A stretch of DNA of 64,000 nucleotides from Apiospora phragmitis (Eukaryota; Ascomycota; Sordariomycetes; Amphisphaeriales; Apiosporaceae), in contig JAQQWL010000002.1 of assembly GCA_038363925.1 (NCBI GenBank), positions 4,464,001 through 4,528,000 on the forward strand, in the 5' to 3' direction. The notes below the pieces were generated by a model. The model searched no databases, was not told where the DNA came from, and saw only the letters and a program-made list of their open reading frames with translations. Positions 1 to 11,011 of this stretch are shown in pieces (within the stretch, counting starts at the first letter, position 1; each line of letters starts with the position of its first letter). The position numbers were made by a program, and so were the translations under genes.

Positions 1-271
1 CTGTGTAATACCTTATTATTACCTTTAACTACGCCTCATATCCACGGCACCCACCACCTACATCTGCCTCATGTGCCCTGCCCTTTCTACTTGCGACTTC
101 AGGGTCCAGTCCTCACCGAGAACCCTACCACTTCGACGACCTGAAACGGGCTTCTGCTTCCTTTCCCCTTAAGCGGATGCGAATGCGGCATGTTATCGAC
201 TTACAGTCCTGGGCTGACTCATCTAATTACTTTATCGATCTGTTTTTGTGGAACGGCGTGCCATTGCCAGA
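1..271 (+). promoter_or_regulatory. 5' flank and leader of the Zn2Cys6 regulator
   Basis: Pyrimidine-rich sequence just upstream of the first in-frame ATG of the transcription factor gene. An in-frame GTG lies at 248, but fungal genes start at ATG, so 248-271 is treated as leader. No clear TATA element or other coding region is visible. Confidence 0.4.
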
Positions 272-2047
272 ATGACGGTCGAGATGCATCTCGATCTGGA
301 CTTTAGCTTAGATTTCGAGGCGATTCCTGCAGATGATGTTGATCTCTTATCTCTTGATCGTCAACCTGAGCGAGCCATCTCTGAGATCCCGACCGACGGC
401 AATGGAACTCTTCTCGATCGGCCGTACCACCCTAAGCGGCCCCATAAGAAATCCCGCGCCGGCTGCAAGCAATGTAAAACCCGAAAAGTAAAGGTAAGCC
501 TATCAAACCCCTAACCCACGATCGAGATCAGGTACGAGTACGAGGAGCTTACACCAGACCCCCAGTGCGATGAAGCGAGGCCATCATGCCGCTCTTGTAC
601 CTTGCGGCGGGAGACGTGTGTCTATCCCACCACCTGTAACCCACCGCCCTCCACGGCAGTGGTGCCGCGGAGTAGGTCACGCACAACCTCTTCGGCCAGG
701 TCTTCGCGGGGATCTTCGCCCACCACGACCTTGAGCAAGGACCTAGCAAACACTAGCATTGTATCGGAGCCCATGTTCCGCCCCCCGGCCATGGCAGACG
801 AAACCGACATGAAAATGCTCTGGTTCTACACTTTAGAGACATACTCGTCGTTTGCTACCGAGGGTGGCCGCTCACCCGCCGTTGATCATTGCTTGCGTGT
901 CAAGGTCGTTGAGCATGCCTTCGCATCCCCATTCCTTATGCAATGCCTGATGGGTCTCTCTGCGTTACAGCTGAAGGGGCTCGGGCAAGACATCGATCCG
1001 TCAAAGGCTGTCGGGTACCGGGCAAGGGCTTTCGAGGGATACCGCGCGGCGATAGAGGCCGCCGATCCAAAGGACTTCCCTGCGCTGCTGGCAAGTTCTC
1101 TCATGATGTGCGCCTTGAGCACACAAATGTTTCGCGAAGCCAACTCCAAGTTCCTTTATATCGTGGATTGGATGCAGCTGTGGCGCGGTATTGGATTGAT
1201 AGTCGAAATCATCAGTCCGAAATCCATCGAGGAGTCCGGCCTCGCCATCCTCTTCTATCGGCCTCCGATGGACCTCGAGAAGAGTTTCAGGCACATCCCG
1301 AATAATTTTCTCCTCATGGTGAGCTCCATCAAGCCAGGAGACGATGATTACGAGCACCAGCAGATATACTACGAAGTGCTCCGCTACCTTGGGTCCCTTT
1401 ACATGGAGCTGGAGAACGGGTTCGGTCCCGTTCTTGACCTGCGTGTAATCACCTTCCTTACTTTCATGCCGAGACCCTTCATCCCATTGGCACAAGAACA
1501 TCGACCTCGTACCCTAGTCATTTTGGCCCATTACCTATGTTTCGCCAAGCTAAACACCAACGTCTGGTGGATGCAAGGCATCGCGGATCCACAGCTGAAG
1601 GAGATTTGCGACTTTGTCGGCGAGTCGTGGTCCCATCTCCTCCGAGTGCCCTACAAGGTCATGGGGTTGACTGACAAGACCGACATTGCGAGAGTCCTCT
1701 TGAACAATGACAACTGGCTGCCGCCAGATATCGACTTGTACAACGAGCACCGAGATCCTAGGACGAAGGATCTTAGATTCCGCGACAATCTTGGGCGTGA
1801 AACGATGATCGTTGACGGCCAATTCAAAGTCAAGGCCGAAAGGCCGTCCCCGACTTGGAATTTCCCAGGGGATACAGATGCGTCCGGATCCGAAGCTGTA
1901 GGGACACCTGATTCTGAGCGGATCCGCGAGCTCATTGGCGAGGAGACGTTCGGGATAGGGCACCCTCTCAACCCGAGCAGCAGACCTTCGTCCGTACCCC
2001 GCTCGCCGGCGACTTCATCCACCGAATCGCCTGCAGGATCTGCATAG
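272..2047 (+). CDS. Zn2Cys6 transcription factor, UPC2-type
   Basis: Nuclear DNA-binding regulator of the fungal binuclear zinc-cluster class. Exons are 272-493 and 566-2047; the 72-bp intron (GTAAGC...CCCAG) lies inside the zinc cluster and joins in phase 0, giving about 567 residues. The joined motif has cysteines at about 65, 68, 75, 82, 85 and 92, the exact CX2CX6CX6CX2CX6C spacing, followed by CVYP. Basic residues (KSRAG, KTRKVK) flank the first pair. The rest resembles the regulatory half of UPC2/ECM22-like factors: MLWFYTLETYSSFA near the start, then a VILAHYLCFAKLNTNVWWM segment. The C-terminal 100 residues are Ser/Pro/Glu-rich and probably disordered. The frame is intact. The family assignment is firm. 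The target pathway is unknown: UPC2 itself controls sterol genes, but many paralogues do not. Confidence 0.92.
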
Positions 2048-3014
2048 AGTTGATTAACCACAGCGTCATTCGACCCGATGTTACGGAAGGCCTCGGCGGC
2101 CGTCCAAGCCTGGAACAACATAGGCCGCGATTGCGGGCCAGAGGCTTCGGCTTCAGAGACAGGCCAAACGCCACTTAGCAGAAGTCGGCCCAGTGGCATA
2201 TAGCAGGCTTGCAACTACAATGCCCGGGCTTGGACGTGGATTACACTGGGGGTGTTGGCGAAAGCTACAATGTACTCAACGTGCCGAGTAGGCAAAGTCG
2301 AAAGTCGACCGAGCAACACTTTTTGGAGAGTCTATATTATCTATATCTGGAGATCTATACGGTGACATAAAACTGGTTAGCTGAAATAACTACTCGAGTG
2401 GGCATCCAAAAAGGGGTGCTGACAGCCCATTTCAGGAGCGCTAGGAGTTTAGAGGAGTACGCTACCAAATAAAAAAGGAAGACGGGGAATAGAAGAGCTG
2501 GACCGGATGAAATGAGTATTGTTCGGTTAACGGTTGTGAAATCACTGTTCATCTAGGGCATTTATACGGCGCATAGTTTATATCCACTTTGGCACATGTA
2601 TATACGTTCTCACGAGTATGACCGATTAGGCATTATCTGGCCAGTCAGCCAAGTTACTTTGCTTTAGCTATAAAACAAACGCAATTCATTCATGTACCGA
2701 TTACCGTATGATTACCACTTGAGGCATGCTTCAGTTAGGTCAGAATTGGCCTTGGAAGATGTCCTTGGTGATATCTCGCAAGGACCATTGACCATTGCTG
2801 GATTCTGACCTTCCAGTTCTGGCGAACACTCAGATTGTTCAAATGGCTTCTAGACGCGGACCTACCAAAGATATCCAATAGTCAACTAACTATATGAGAC
2901 GCAAGATTGAGAGGGTTTAAACCAAAAGATGGTCTGGTCTGGGTAGTTTGATTGGTGGGTATGTTAGTGATGTATAAAGGACTATGGGACACGAAACTAG
3001 AAAGAAAAAAAAGT
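2048..3014. other. Intergenic, no gene seen
   Basis: AT-richer spacer after the transcription factor stop. Short ORFs occur on the minus strand (2355-2552, 2882-3214) but show no family motif, no clean ATG context and no convincing splice partner. The second overlaps the tRNA-like element. Nothing further is supported. Confidence 0.5.
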
Positions 3015-3093
3015 TGCCCGCAGAGGGAGTTGAACCCTCTTGCCTTTAAGTATAATAGAATAAGAAATATTAACCGGCTACACCGGCCCGGGC
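3015..3093 (-). tRNA. Degenerate tRNA-like element
   Basis: Read on the minus strand, these 79 nt carry a perfect T-arm (GAGGG, loop TTCAACT, CCCTC) with a match to the RNA polymerase III B box, GGTTCAACTCC. The ends can form an acceptor-like stem, GCCCGGG against TGCGGGC, with one mismatch and one wobble. A partial A-box-like TAGCCGGTTAAT lies near the 5' end. I could not fold a normal D-arm or a convincing anticodon arm: the middle is AT-rich (TATTTCTTATTCTATTATAC). It may be a pseudo-tRNA, a tRNA-derived repeat head, or a mitochondrial tRNA copy. A functional tRNA is unlikely, and no isotype is assigned. Confidence 0.3.
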
Positions 3094-3626
3094 AAGGGAA
3101 AAGGGTATCAATAGCATATATAAATCCCGAGAAGGTGAATGTGTTGCTTGCTGAGGTTGTGGTGGTGTCCTCGGTGTGGATGAACTCAAATATCTCATAA
3201 CCGAACAACATCAACTCTACATACGTCAGCTGCCTAGGCTGATGAGGCTCTCATACCCGCTTCCCATGATTATCGCGTATGACATAACGTCCGAGTCCTG
3301 ACTGCTTTCATTGCTCTGGGATATTGTGTTCGCATGATTAGCCTAGCTTCTCAAAGGCCCTGACGACGTTGGTTTTTTATGCGGTGATTACCAGGGCTCT
3401 TTTCCCAGTAGGGCCCGCAGCTGCTGAATCTTGATAAGAACCTCCTGAGACGTGCTCCCGGCCAATGGCCCTCTGCTACTACTTCGTCAAAATCACCGAC
3501 AACACCATCTTCATGCCGCTGAACTTGATGAAGGGCGAATCAGCTTGTCGAAACCTCATCTATATCGCCCATCTGATGGCCCTTGGATGAATCCTCGTCG
3601 ATACTATGGGTGTGTGCCATTGTCGC

Positions 3627-4225
3627 TCAAGTGTGGTCTGCCCTCAACTGCCCTGGATCAGTTCCGGTATCGTCCAGTCGGCTCGCATGCTCCATGAGTT
3701 GGGTTTCTGTTTTGATGGCCCGAGAAACCAAGAGGGATTTATCGCCATCAAGTGGCAGCTCGACTTCATTCTTAGAAGCTAGGCTCCTGCTGGGCTTCAG
3801 GATTATTCTTCTTGCTCCAAGTGACCTGATGTGCCACAGTATGGTGGCCAAGATTTCATCGGAGGTATGATCTTCACAATATTGTGATATTATAGCCTGC
3901 CTCCCTTCAACTACTTCCTCCCGGGGTAAGGAGCAAAGCTTCGCTAGGACTTCATCTAATTAGCATGCCCAGCAAAGGGTGTGATGCAACATGGCTTACA
4001 GCTAGCAACAACACCGCAGAGTCGGTCCAAATCGACCGATAGTTCCTCAGCATCTTCGTCGCTGAAAGGACCGTGGCATGCTTCAAGGGTGTCTGGTGTC
4101 CACTGATTGATCAGCTCGCGGATACCTTCGTCCATTGCCTCTTGGCTGGCCACAGACTCGTTTCCTGAGAGGACTAATTCCAGGAGTTTCCGGGCTCTTT
4201 CCGCGGCCCTAACTAACTTTTCCAT
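3627..4225 (-). CDS. Hypothetical protein, two exons
   Basis: I do not recognise the family. Exon 1 runs 4225-4000 from an ATG and exon 2 runs 3943-3627 to a TGA. The 56-bp intron starts GTAAGCC and ends CTAG, with a CTAAT branch-like motif about 15 nt before the acceptor. Lengths of 226 and 317 bp join in phase 1 and give 180 residues with no internal stop. The first exon encodes an amphipathic, acidic helical segment (MEKLVRAAERARKLLELVL...). The second is mixed and hydrophilic and ends ...PGQLRADHT. No signal peptide or membrane segment is visible. The exact phase match of two separate open frames is the main evidence. Further upstream exons cannot be excluded. Confidence 0.55.
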
Positions 4226-5028
4226 GTTGCAATTTTGCCCTGGGCTGGACGTGGCATGCTCAACGGGGGTGATCTAAAGACGGCGGCATGGTGAAAGTCT
4301 AATCTGTCCACACCTGTATAGAAAGCTCGGTGGCAATAGGCCTGAAGGTAAAGATTTGAAATATCAGGTTTATCAGTCTGCGTTGGCTTCTATTATTATA
4401 TTGGCGTTGCCGCATAAGTTTTGGGGGGCTCGACTGTTGGTCGGCACATGTTGTTGGCTGAATGCGTTGTGGTTTCCAGACGCATTCCTAACGGGTCAAC
4501 CCATCATCCTCGTCTCATGACGGGTTCTACTGCTCCTAGAACATCAAACACAACGGCATTCGGATATTTGCTGTAGCAGTGAGTGGTGATCCGGGTTGTT
4601 GTATCTAGAGTGATCTGGTACTCGGTGGAATCCACAAGCGACTAATATGATCAACCTTCCACGGATGCATCGTGCCCATTTGATTGGGGTAGCGGTGTGA
4701 GTGATATCAAACTGATAATACGAGCAGTGAAAGGATGCGATATGATTTTCCATCTTCTTCCTCGGCTTGCTACCTATTGATGCGATAAGTAACTTGTATC
4801 ATGGGTCATCGTTGTGTCCTCGCCCGTCTCCCCATCGTCCCCTGAGCTCATCATTAAAGCTGTATCCATCGTGACATGATCTGCATGTCTCAACCCTACC
4901 GCATAGCTCAACCCAATCGACGCTCAGCATCGAAGCCAGAACACCCCCAACTAAACTCTCCGAGCTTGTAATACTCGAATGCAATGCCTTGGTATGACCA
5001 AGGTCACCAAAGGTATGCCCATTCAATT

Positions 5029-6032
5029 TCAACATATCAAGTCCACCAGTGAAGACGAGGCTCCTCCCTCGTACTCTGCAACATGCTGCAAGACGTCATA
5101 ACGGAAATCAGGTTGTGCTTGTAGAAGCGCCTTGAAATCCGGGTGAAGAACAAACTGCTGTGAGAAAATTGCAGAGAAGAGGGATAGCATGTATCTGAGT
5201 AGGTCATTCGGGGCTGTGTTGCAGTAGATGAATCTGATCAAGGGAATGAGGTCGGGAATTCGCCGCCAGGTGATGGGGAAAACGCGAAGAGCCATGTGGA
5301 TTCTTGTGATGACGATGAACTTGAGATCGTTAACTTCGTAACGGTCAGCCAGCATGTACAGCTTGGCGTGGTGCATCAAGACCTCGGACGAATCGCCACA
5401 TTCCCCTGCTCGGGGCGCCCTGAAATGATATGCATATCGCTGCTTTTCTTCCAAGTCATAGTAGGCCTCGCGACTTGAGTCTACGCAGAGAATATGCGTG
5501 AAGTTTTCATGCTGAAAATGCTGAGGCGTTTGACAATATTTCATGCCGCAGTGGTCACAGTGTATGCAAGCTCGACAGGTGTGCGATTGATCACGAGCCT
5601 GGTCCTCGAAGCAGGGTATGAAAACATCACGACCAAATACCTCCCAAGCTTGGGGCCCATGTTGATATAGGCTGAGGCAATGTTCTTCTTCGGGGGTGCT
5701 GTCAATCTCGCAGCGAGGAATGTGATAATCGCCCGTGTACGCAAATTCGCAGAGAGCAGCGAATGGACCTTCCTCTACGCTAACAAGATTGAAATAACCT
5801 GTTGCTGAAGGGCTATTTATCATATCGGCAAACTTGGGTGACATATTTATGAAGGCCGATTTATGAACGATGTATTCTGCAAAGTTGCGTCCGAGGGCGA
5901 ACGCGACTGTGCCCCCTGCCAAGAGGCTAGGAAAAATGTCAACCAAGTGTCAAGACGCTAGGTCAAGAGGGACTCACCTTGGGTCGAAGTTAGGTGCTTC
6001 GGGGTGCACCCCCTAGCTGCATTCTGGGCCAT
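5029..6032 (-). CDS. BTB/POZ domain protein with cysteine-rich insert
   Basis: Probable BTB/POZ protein. Such proteins dimerise and often act as substrate adaptors of Cul3 ubiquitin ligases. The main exon is 5915-5029. A short first exon, 6032-5978, starts MAQNAARGC in a good ATG context and joins in phase through an intron GTGAGT...GGCAG, giving about 313 residues. An alternative acceptor (CCTAG, exon from 5926) would need a different first exon. BTB hallmarks are GGTVAFALG, then EYIVHKSAFINMSPKFADMI and later LCEFAYTGDY. The second half, HHAKLYMLADRYEVNDLK followed by helices, is the usual BTB 3-box/BACK-like end. Between them lies an unusual insert, CRACIHCDHCGMKYC, that could bind zinc. 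The N-terminus is the uncertain part. Confidence 0.72.
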
Positions 6033-7956
6033 CGTTAAGAAAGCATCGAGGTCCTTCGGCTGCTGCGGTGATTCAGCTTGGAGTCAGGTTGGGCAATTTC
6101 GTGGAACGATCAGACGGATGAAATAGCCTTCCTTGACCTAGGTGTAGAAAGAGACTGAGGATCCAACGGTTCACTGCGTAGGCCTACTTTAGGCAAGTGA
6201 TGTAGTGATGTGGGCGTATCGGGAACTCAAGTATGCACGTACTTGTAAGCAGGATGCTTGCATATGAATTAGATCAAGGTAATTACCGTGAACACGTGGT
6301 GAGTTTTCTAGGGGGCAGTTATGGACCGTATGCAGATACCCTCACATCTGTTTTACGTGTGATCGGATTCTAAGTACCAAGCAGACCCTTGCTTGAGTCT
6401 TTGTTACCTGAGCTACTAGGGAGTGGCAGTAGGAATCAGGCACATGGACTTTACTTACACAATCCCTTCACCTTTTCTTCACAGGTGAGTCCCCTTTTCT
6501 TGATAAGTAATTTAATTATTGGAGAGTGACACTCCAGTGGTTCAAAGGGCAGGCTACCTTATAAAGTGACTCAAACCTGGCAACATGCTAACATTTAGGT
6601 ACATCGATCATTGAGCCATCTATAGCACTAAAAGAGTATGCCCAAATTGTCTGGGGGCCATCCCCATGATCAGACGTAGCAGTTCCAAGATGGCTGGTGG
6701 CGATATGATAATGGGCCATTGATGGAATGGCTATCAGTCGTTGGTGGTAACCAGTGACCCCAAGACGTTTCAAAGCATCCGGGGCTTTCCCATCTTAATC
6801 TCGAAGACGAAGTGTTTCTCGTGTCTAAAACACCAGCCTGTAGCCTTGTTCAAGCAATGTATCGTTATGCATTCACTGCATCGTAAGATATCGCGAACTT
6901 GGACACTCAGGGGTAGTATCATAGCTCAAACCAGCTGCACGCAGCTGGCAGTAGAATTGCTGCAGGTCCCCAGTTGCGACCGCCCTAGGTTAGGAACAGC
7001 TTAAAGTGGAGTGATCTCAGATGCATCGCATTCTCGAGGGACTCGACCAGAATTGATGGGCTTTCTGCCATCTGTCGCAATCAAGCAATTCCTCTCTTTT
7101 TGATGACCCAGCGACACGACACGACACCACATCACCAAGTGGCATCTTCTACCGGCTCTGTGAGTTCCTATAGTGGTTTTAAAAGACCACAGCAAGAAGT
7201 AAGGACGTAATCGCAGCCGTGGAGATTGCGCACCTGCCTTGAACAGATAACAGGAACCTGGGAATTTTGGCCGGTCGACCATCCTGAAAACGAAACGAAA
7301 AAAACCCATTTTTTGGCATCCATCAAATCATTCACCTTCTGTCAATCCTCCCAGCCACTTCCCTTCCCACCCACCCATTCAAACTCTGCAATAATCTCTG
7401 ACGCGTTTGTGCATCTCGTACAAACCAAACATCGCCGCTGCCTTCCTTGTCTGGGATTATACAGATACGTGGGAAAGAGGGAAAGACAGACAGACAGACA
7501 GGACTGACAGACACACGCCTCTGATTTTTTGATCGCTGATCTGATTCTTTTGATCAAACAATCAAACCACAACAGAAGAGAGAAAAGCCAGTCAATCTAA
7601 TTCTGATTCCATACCTGCACTCACAAAGCAACCCATCACACTCATCTCGATTTACTCATCCACCCGCCAATTCGTTCGCATAAGTTGACCACTGACTGCT
7701 GTCCTTGACTGCTCCTGTGTAAACTGCAAAATCCTTTGTTCTGCACCACCCGCATCTGTCTTGAGCTGCTGCGCTGCGACTTGCATACTCTCCACTGTTG
7801 TTACTGAAAGGGAACAAGAGCTTGAACTTGGCCTGCTGTCTCTTTGTCTGCTGCTTGACGTACTTGACGCACTTGACACCCATTGTCAATCTCGGCAACT
7901 TTGTTACCTCGATCATCTCCACGCAACTGCTTCCTTGCTCGAAAAATACTGCAATA
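6033..7956. promoter_or_regulatory. Divergent intergenic region and long leader of the KH gene
   Basis: About 1.9 kb between the BTB gene (-) and the KH gene (+). The last 650 bp is C/T- and CA-rich with a CAGA microsatellite (7486-7503), typical of a long fungal 5' leader. Several small ATG-initiated frames lie upstream of 7957 and could act as uORFs. No protein-coding gene is supported here. Confidence 0.4.
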
Positions 7957-9909
7957 ATGGCCGATCCATCCAAGAATATCGAGTCGATTCTGGCTGCTCT
8001 AGGTTCGCGATCCCCTTCCACTGACATCTCGTCGCCCTCTATCTCGCGAGTTATCTTGCAGGTAATATTAGTGCAATCAAAGACTGACCATCTTCCCCGC
8101 CGTGTACAGCCCAGCAACGCCCTGCGACAACACCGAACCCGAACCCGGTCCAAATGTCCCATCCGAACGCCCCGTATCAACAGGCACCGACACCCAATGC
8201 CTATCCGCCTTCGATGCCGCCTGGTGTTCAGGCTCCTCCATATGCCGGAGGAGCATACCCTCTCCCCCAGCCCTCGGCTAGTGGAAGCTTTGACTTCAGT
8301 GCTATCAAACCCGTCAATTCGGGGACTGTCAGTATTGCGGATGCTATCGCCCAAGCCAAAGCTTTTGCGACAGAGAAGGGCATCTCATATGACCACTCGC
8401 GGGCTCCTTCCGCCTCATATCAGTCGCATGACCCTCGTGCACATTATAGATCGCGCTCTCGTTCGCCGCCTGCACGTCGTGATGCCTATCGTGACAACCT
8501 CAACCCGTACAGAGATGAACGTCGTGATGAACACCGTGGCACCTCTCGTGAATATGGTCGCGATCGCTCCATGTCTCCCGGTCCTAGCAGAGGCCACTTC
8601 TCCCCCGTGGCAACAATAGCCGTGACCGGGGTGGTGATGATGACACCGAAACTATTCAGATTGAGTCTAGTTTAGTTGGCCTCATCATTGGCAGACAAGG
8701 CGAGAACTTGCGACGTGTCGAGTCGGAGACCGGATGCCGCGTACAATTCATTACTGGCCCTGATAACCAAGGCCCTTATCGTCAGTGCAGAATCAGTGGC
8801 CCTCAAGCCAGGCGTGCCGAAGCCAAGGCGGCCATTGATAGAATTATTGAAGACTCGGGTATGGGTGCCATTGCCCGAGCTGGACTCGACAAGGGCCGCG
8901 GCGGCGGTGCTGCCGCTGCTCACGCCCCCGTTCCTGGTACGCTGCGTGAGGGTGAAGACTGCATGCAAATCATGGTGCCTGATCGTACTGTTGGTCTGAT
9001 CATTGGTCGTGGTGGCGAAACTATTAGAGACCTGCAAGAACGAAGTGGGTGCCACATTAACATTGTGGGTGAGAACAAAAGTGTCAACGGCCTGCGACCT
9101 GTCAACCTGATTGGTTCTCGTGAAGCTGCTGCTCAAGCCAAGGAGCACATCATGGAAATTGTCGACAGTGACAGCCGGAACGTCAACGGAGGTGGCAAGC
9201 AGGACCGACCCCCTCGTAATGACCATGGTCGAGATAGTGGTCTACCCTCCATGGGCGGCGGTATGGGCGGCGGTAGCGGCGGCGGCATGGGCGGTGGTGG
9301 CGGTGGCGGTGGTGGTGATAAGATCAATGACTCGATTTACGTCCCCTCCGAGGCTGTGGGTATGATCATCGGCAAGGGTGGTGAGACTATTCGTGAGATG
9401 CAGTCCCAGACGGGCTGCAAGATAAACGTCTCGCAATCCTCTGGTCCTGGCGAGGTTGAGCGTGAGATTGGTCTCGTGGGATCCCGCGAAGCCATCGGCC
9501 AAGCCAAGTTGGCTATCGAAGACAAGGTGGAAGCAGTGGTGAGTAATATGTGCCCCCATCCAATAAGCATCGATCTCCCTTCTAACCTCTGATGACAGCG
9601 ACAGAAGAACAGTGGTGGCGGTGGTCGTGGTGGAGGCCGTGGCCCTCGTCGTGATTATGATAATCCCAACTACTCCCAGTCGGGCTCCAACAGTGGCTCC
9701 GGCCCATCTGGTGCTCCTGCTGGCCAGCCTCCTGCTGCTGCCAATGGTGCCGACCCGTATGCTGCCTGTAAGTTACTTGCTCTTAATCTGGTACTTTGAA
9801 CATGACTAATTTTTTAAAAGATGGTGGTTACCAAGCTTATCTTGCCCTATGGTACCAAGCACTTGCCCAGCAACAACAGAACGGGCAAGGTGATGCACCA
9901 AAGCCGTAA
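7957..9909 (+). CDS. Triple-KH-domain RNA-binding protein (broken by a one-base indel)
   Basis: Cytoplasmic or nuclear RNA-binding protein with three KH domains, similar to the FUBP/Khd4 group. Exons: 7957-8002, 8110-9538, 9599-9767 and 9821-9909. All joins are in phase (for example CTA-G joined to CC-CAG), and about 577 residues are expected. After a low-complexity Pro/Gln region and an Arg/Ser/Asp-rich linker come KH1 (about 200-265, loop GRQG), KH2 (about 298-370, GRGG) and KH3 (about 423-490, GKGG). A Met/Gly-rich spacer separates KH2 from KH3, and the tail holds RGG-like repeats and ends YQALAQQQQNGQ. The frame breaks in the C-run at 8602-8606: the coding frame before it and the frame ending TETIQIESSLVGLIIG after it differ by one base. 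A sixth C restores one frame, so an assembly error is likely. The first intron has an unusual donor (GTTCGC). Confidence 0.9.
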
Positions 9910-11011
9910 AGCTTCGACTTGTCACTCATCCGATCACGACTATGGCGAAATAAGTCGTCTCTGCTTAGCATGATGCTGCCCTAAGCGTCGCAGCTCATCT
10001 GAGCCCTAATTTTTCTCATGGTTGTAACAACGATATTTATGGACGAATGGACGCTATATCAGGGAGCGTTTGGTTTATACGGGTGTCTCTGTACACTACA
10101 TCTACGCTTCTCCAGATACCCCTAAGAGCTAGTGTTTTGGCAGGATGCTGTCGCATCTGCCGCGCTCTTTATACGATTGGTGAAGAGGGAGGAGTCGTGG
10201 TCATTTGAGCTCGATTTTGAGTTGGTCGCTGATTCTTATTTCTTCTCATTCTCTGCAGTTGACTGAGGCATCTTGAGCTCGTGGCTCGGATACTTCATTG
10301 AATATCATGCGGCATAGTCATCGCTGCCTTATAACTTTGGCAAAAGGGGATTTTGCCAAGTCTGTCCCTCTTCTGCGAGGCAGTCAAAATAAAAGGCCAC
10401 TCCCTCGGGAATGGTGTTCAGGAGACGTGAGCATGGGTTTTGCAAACAAATTGGCCCTACTCTACTGTATAATGAGGCCTTGGTTCCTGGGAAAGGAACC
10501 AGGAGGCCTGGGGTTAAACAAAAAAGCTAATCAATCTGGTTGTTTTCTGATGACATTTCGTCCCGTACACAAGTGATTGCACACACTCGTAGAAACATGA
10601 TTGAGTTGTGACCATGTCCCAAGATTGCCAGTTGGAAACTGCTAGTCATTGAGATCTTGAGATCTCTACTTCGCTATGTTCTAAATGATGTGCACCTGTG
10701 CGCAGAATATACCGGCAGCATATAAAGGTGTGCTTGACAATCGGCTGTCACTCACAGCTCCATCTTCCGGCCCATTCCCAGTAGTTAAATACCATATGTT
10801 CGTGAAAAACCCATCATCCCATTTCATGCCGTGCTGATGCCATAGAAAACCCCGCCGCAATGCTAGAGATGCGCCACTGTTGAAGCAGCTTTTAAGATCA
10901 TAAACATAAACCAAAGAAAGAACGGTCCTTTTCTTCCCCTGCTCCTCTCCTCTCCCCCACCCCTATGTACAATTGATTACTCCTTCTCTCCTAGTATGCT
11001 CAGCAACAAGC
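9910..11011. other. Intergenic, convergent 3' region
   Basis: About 1.1 kb between the 3' ends of the KH gene (+) and the MetE-like gene (-). It should hold both 3' UTRs. Only short frames without family features are present (for example 10298-10576 + and 10681-10914 -). Confidence 0.5.

Noticed and set aside
4799..5035. 78-codon minus-strand frame with an ATG overlapping the BTB stop
   Set aside because: The overlap suggested a downstream partner gene, but the sequence lacks any motif and fungal genes are not organised in operons.
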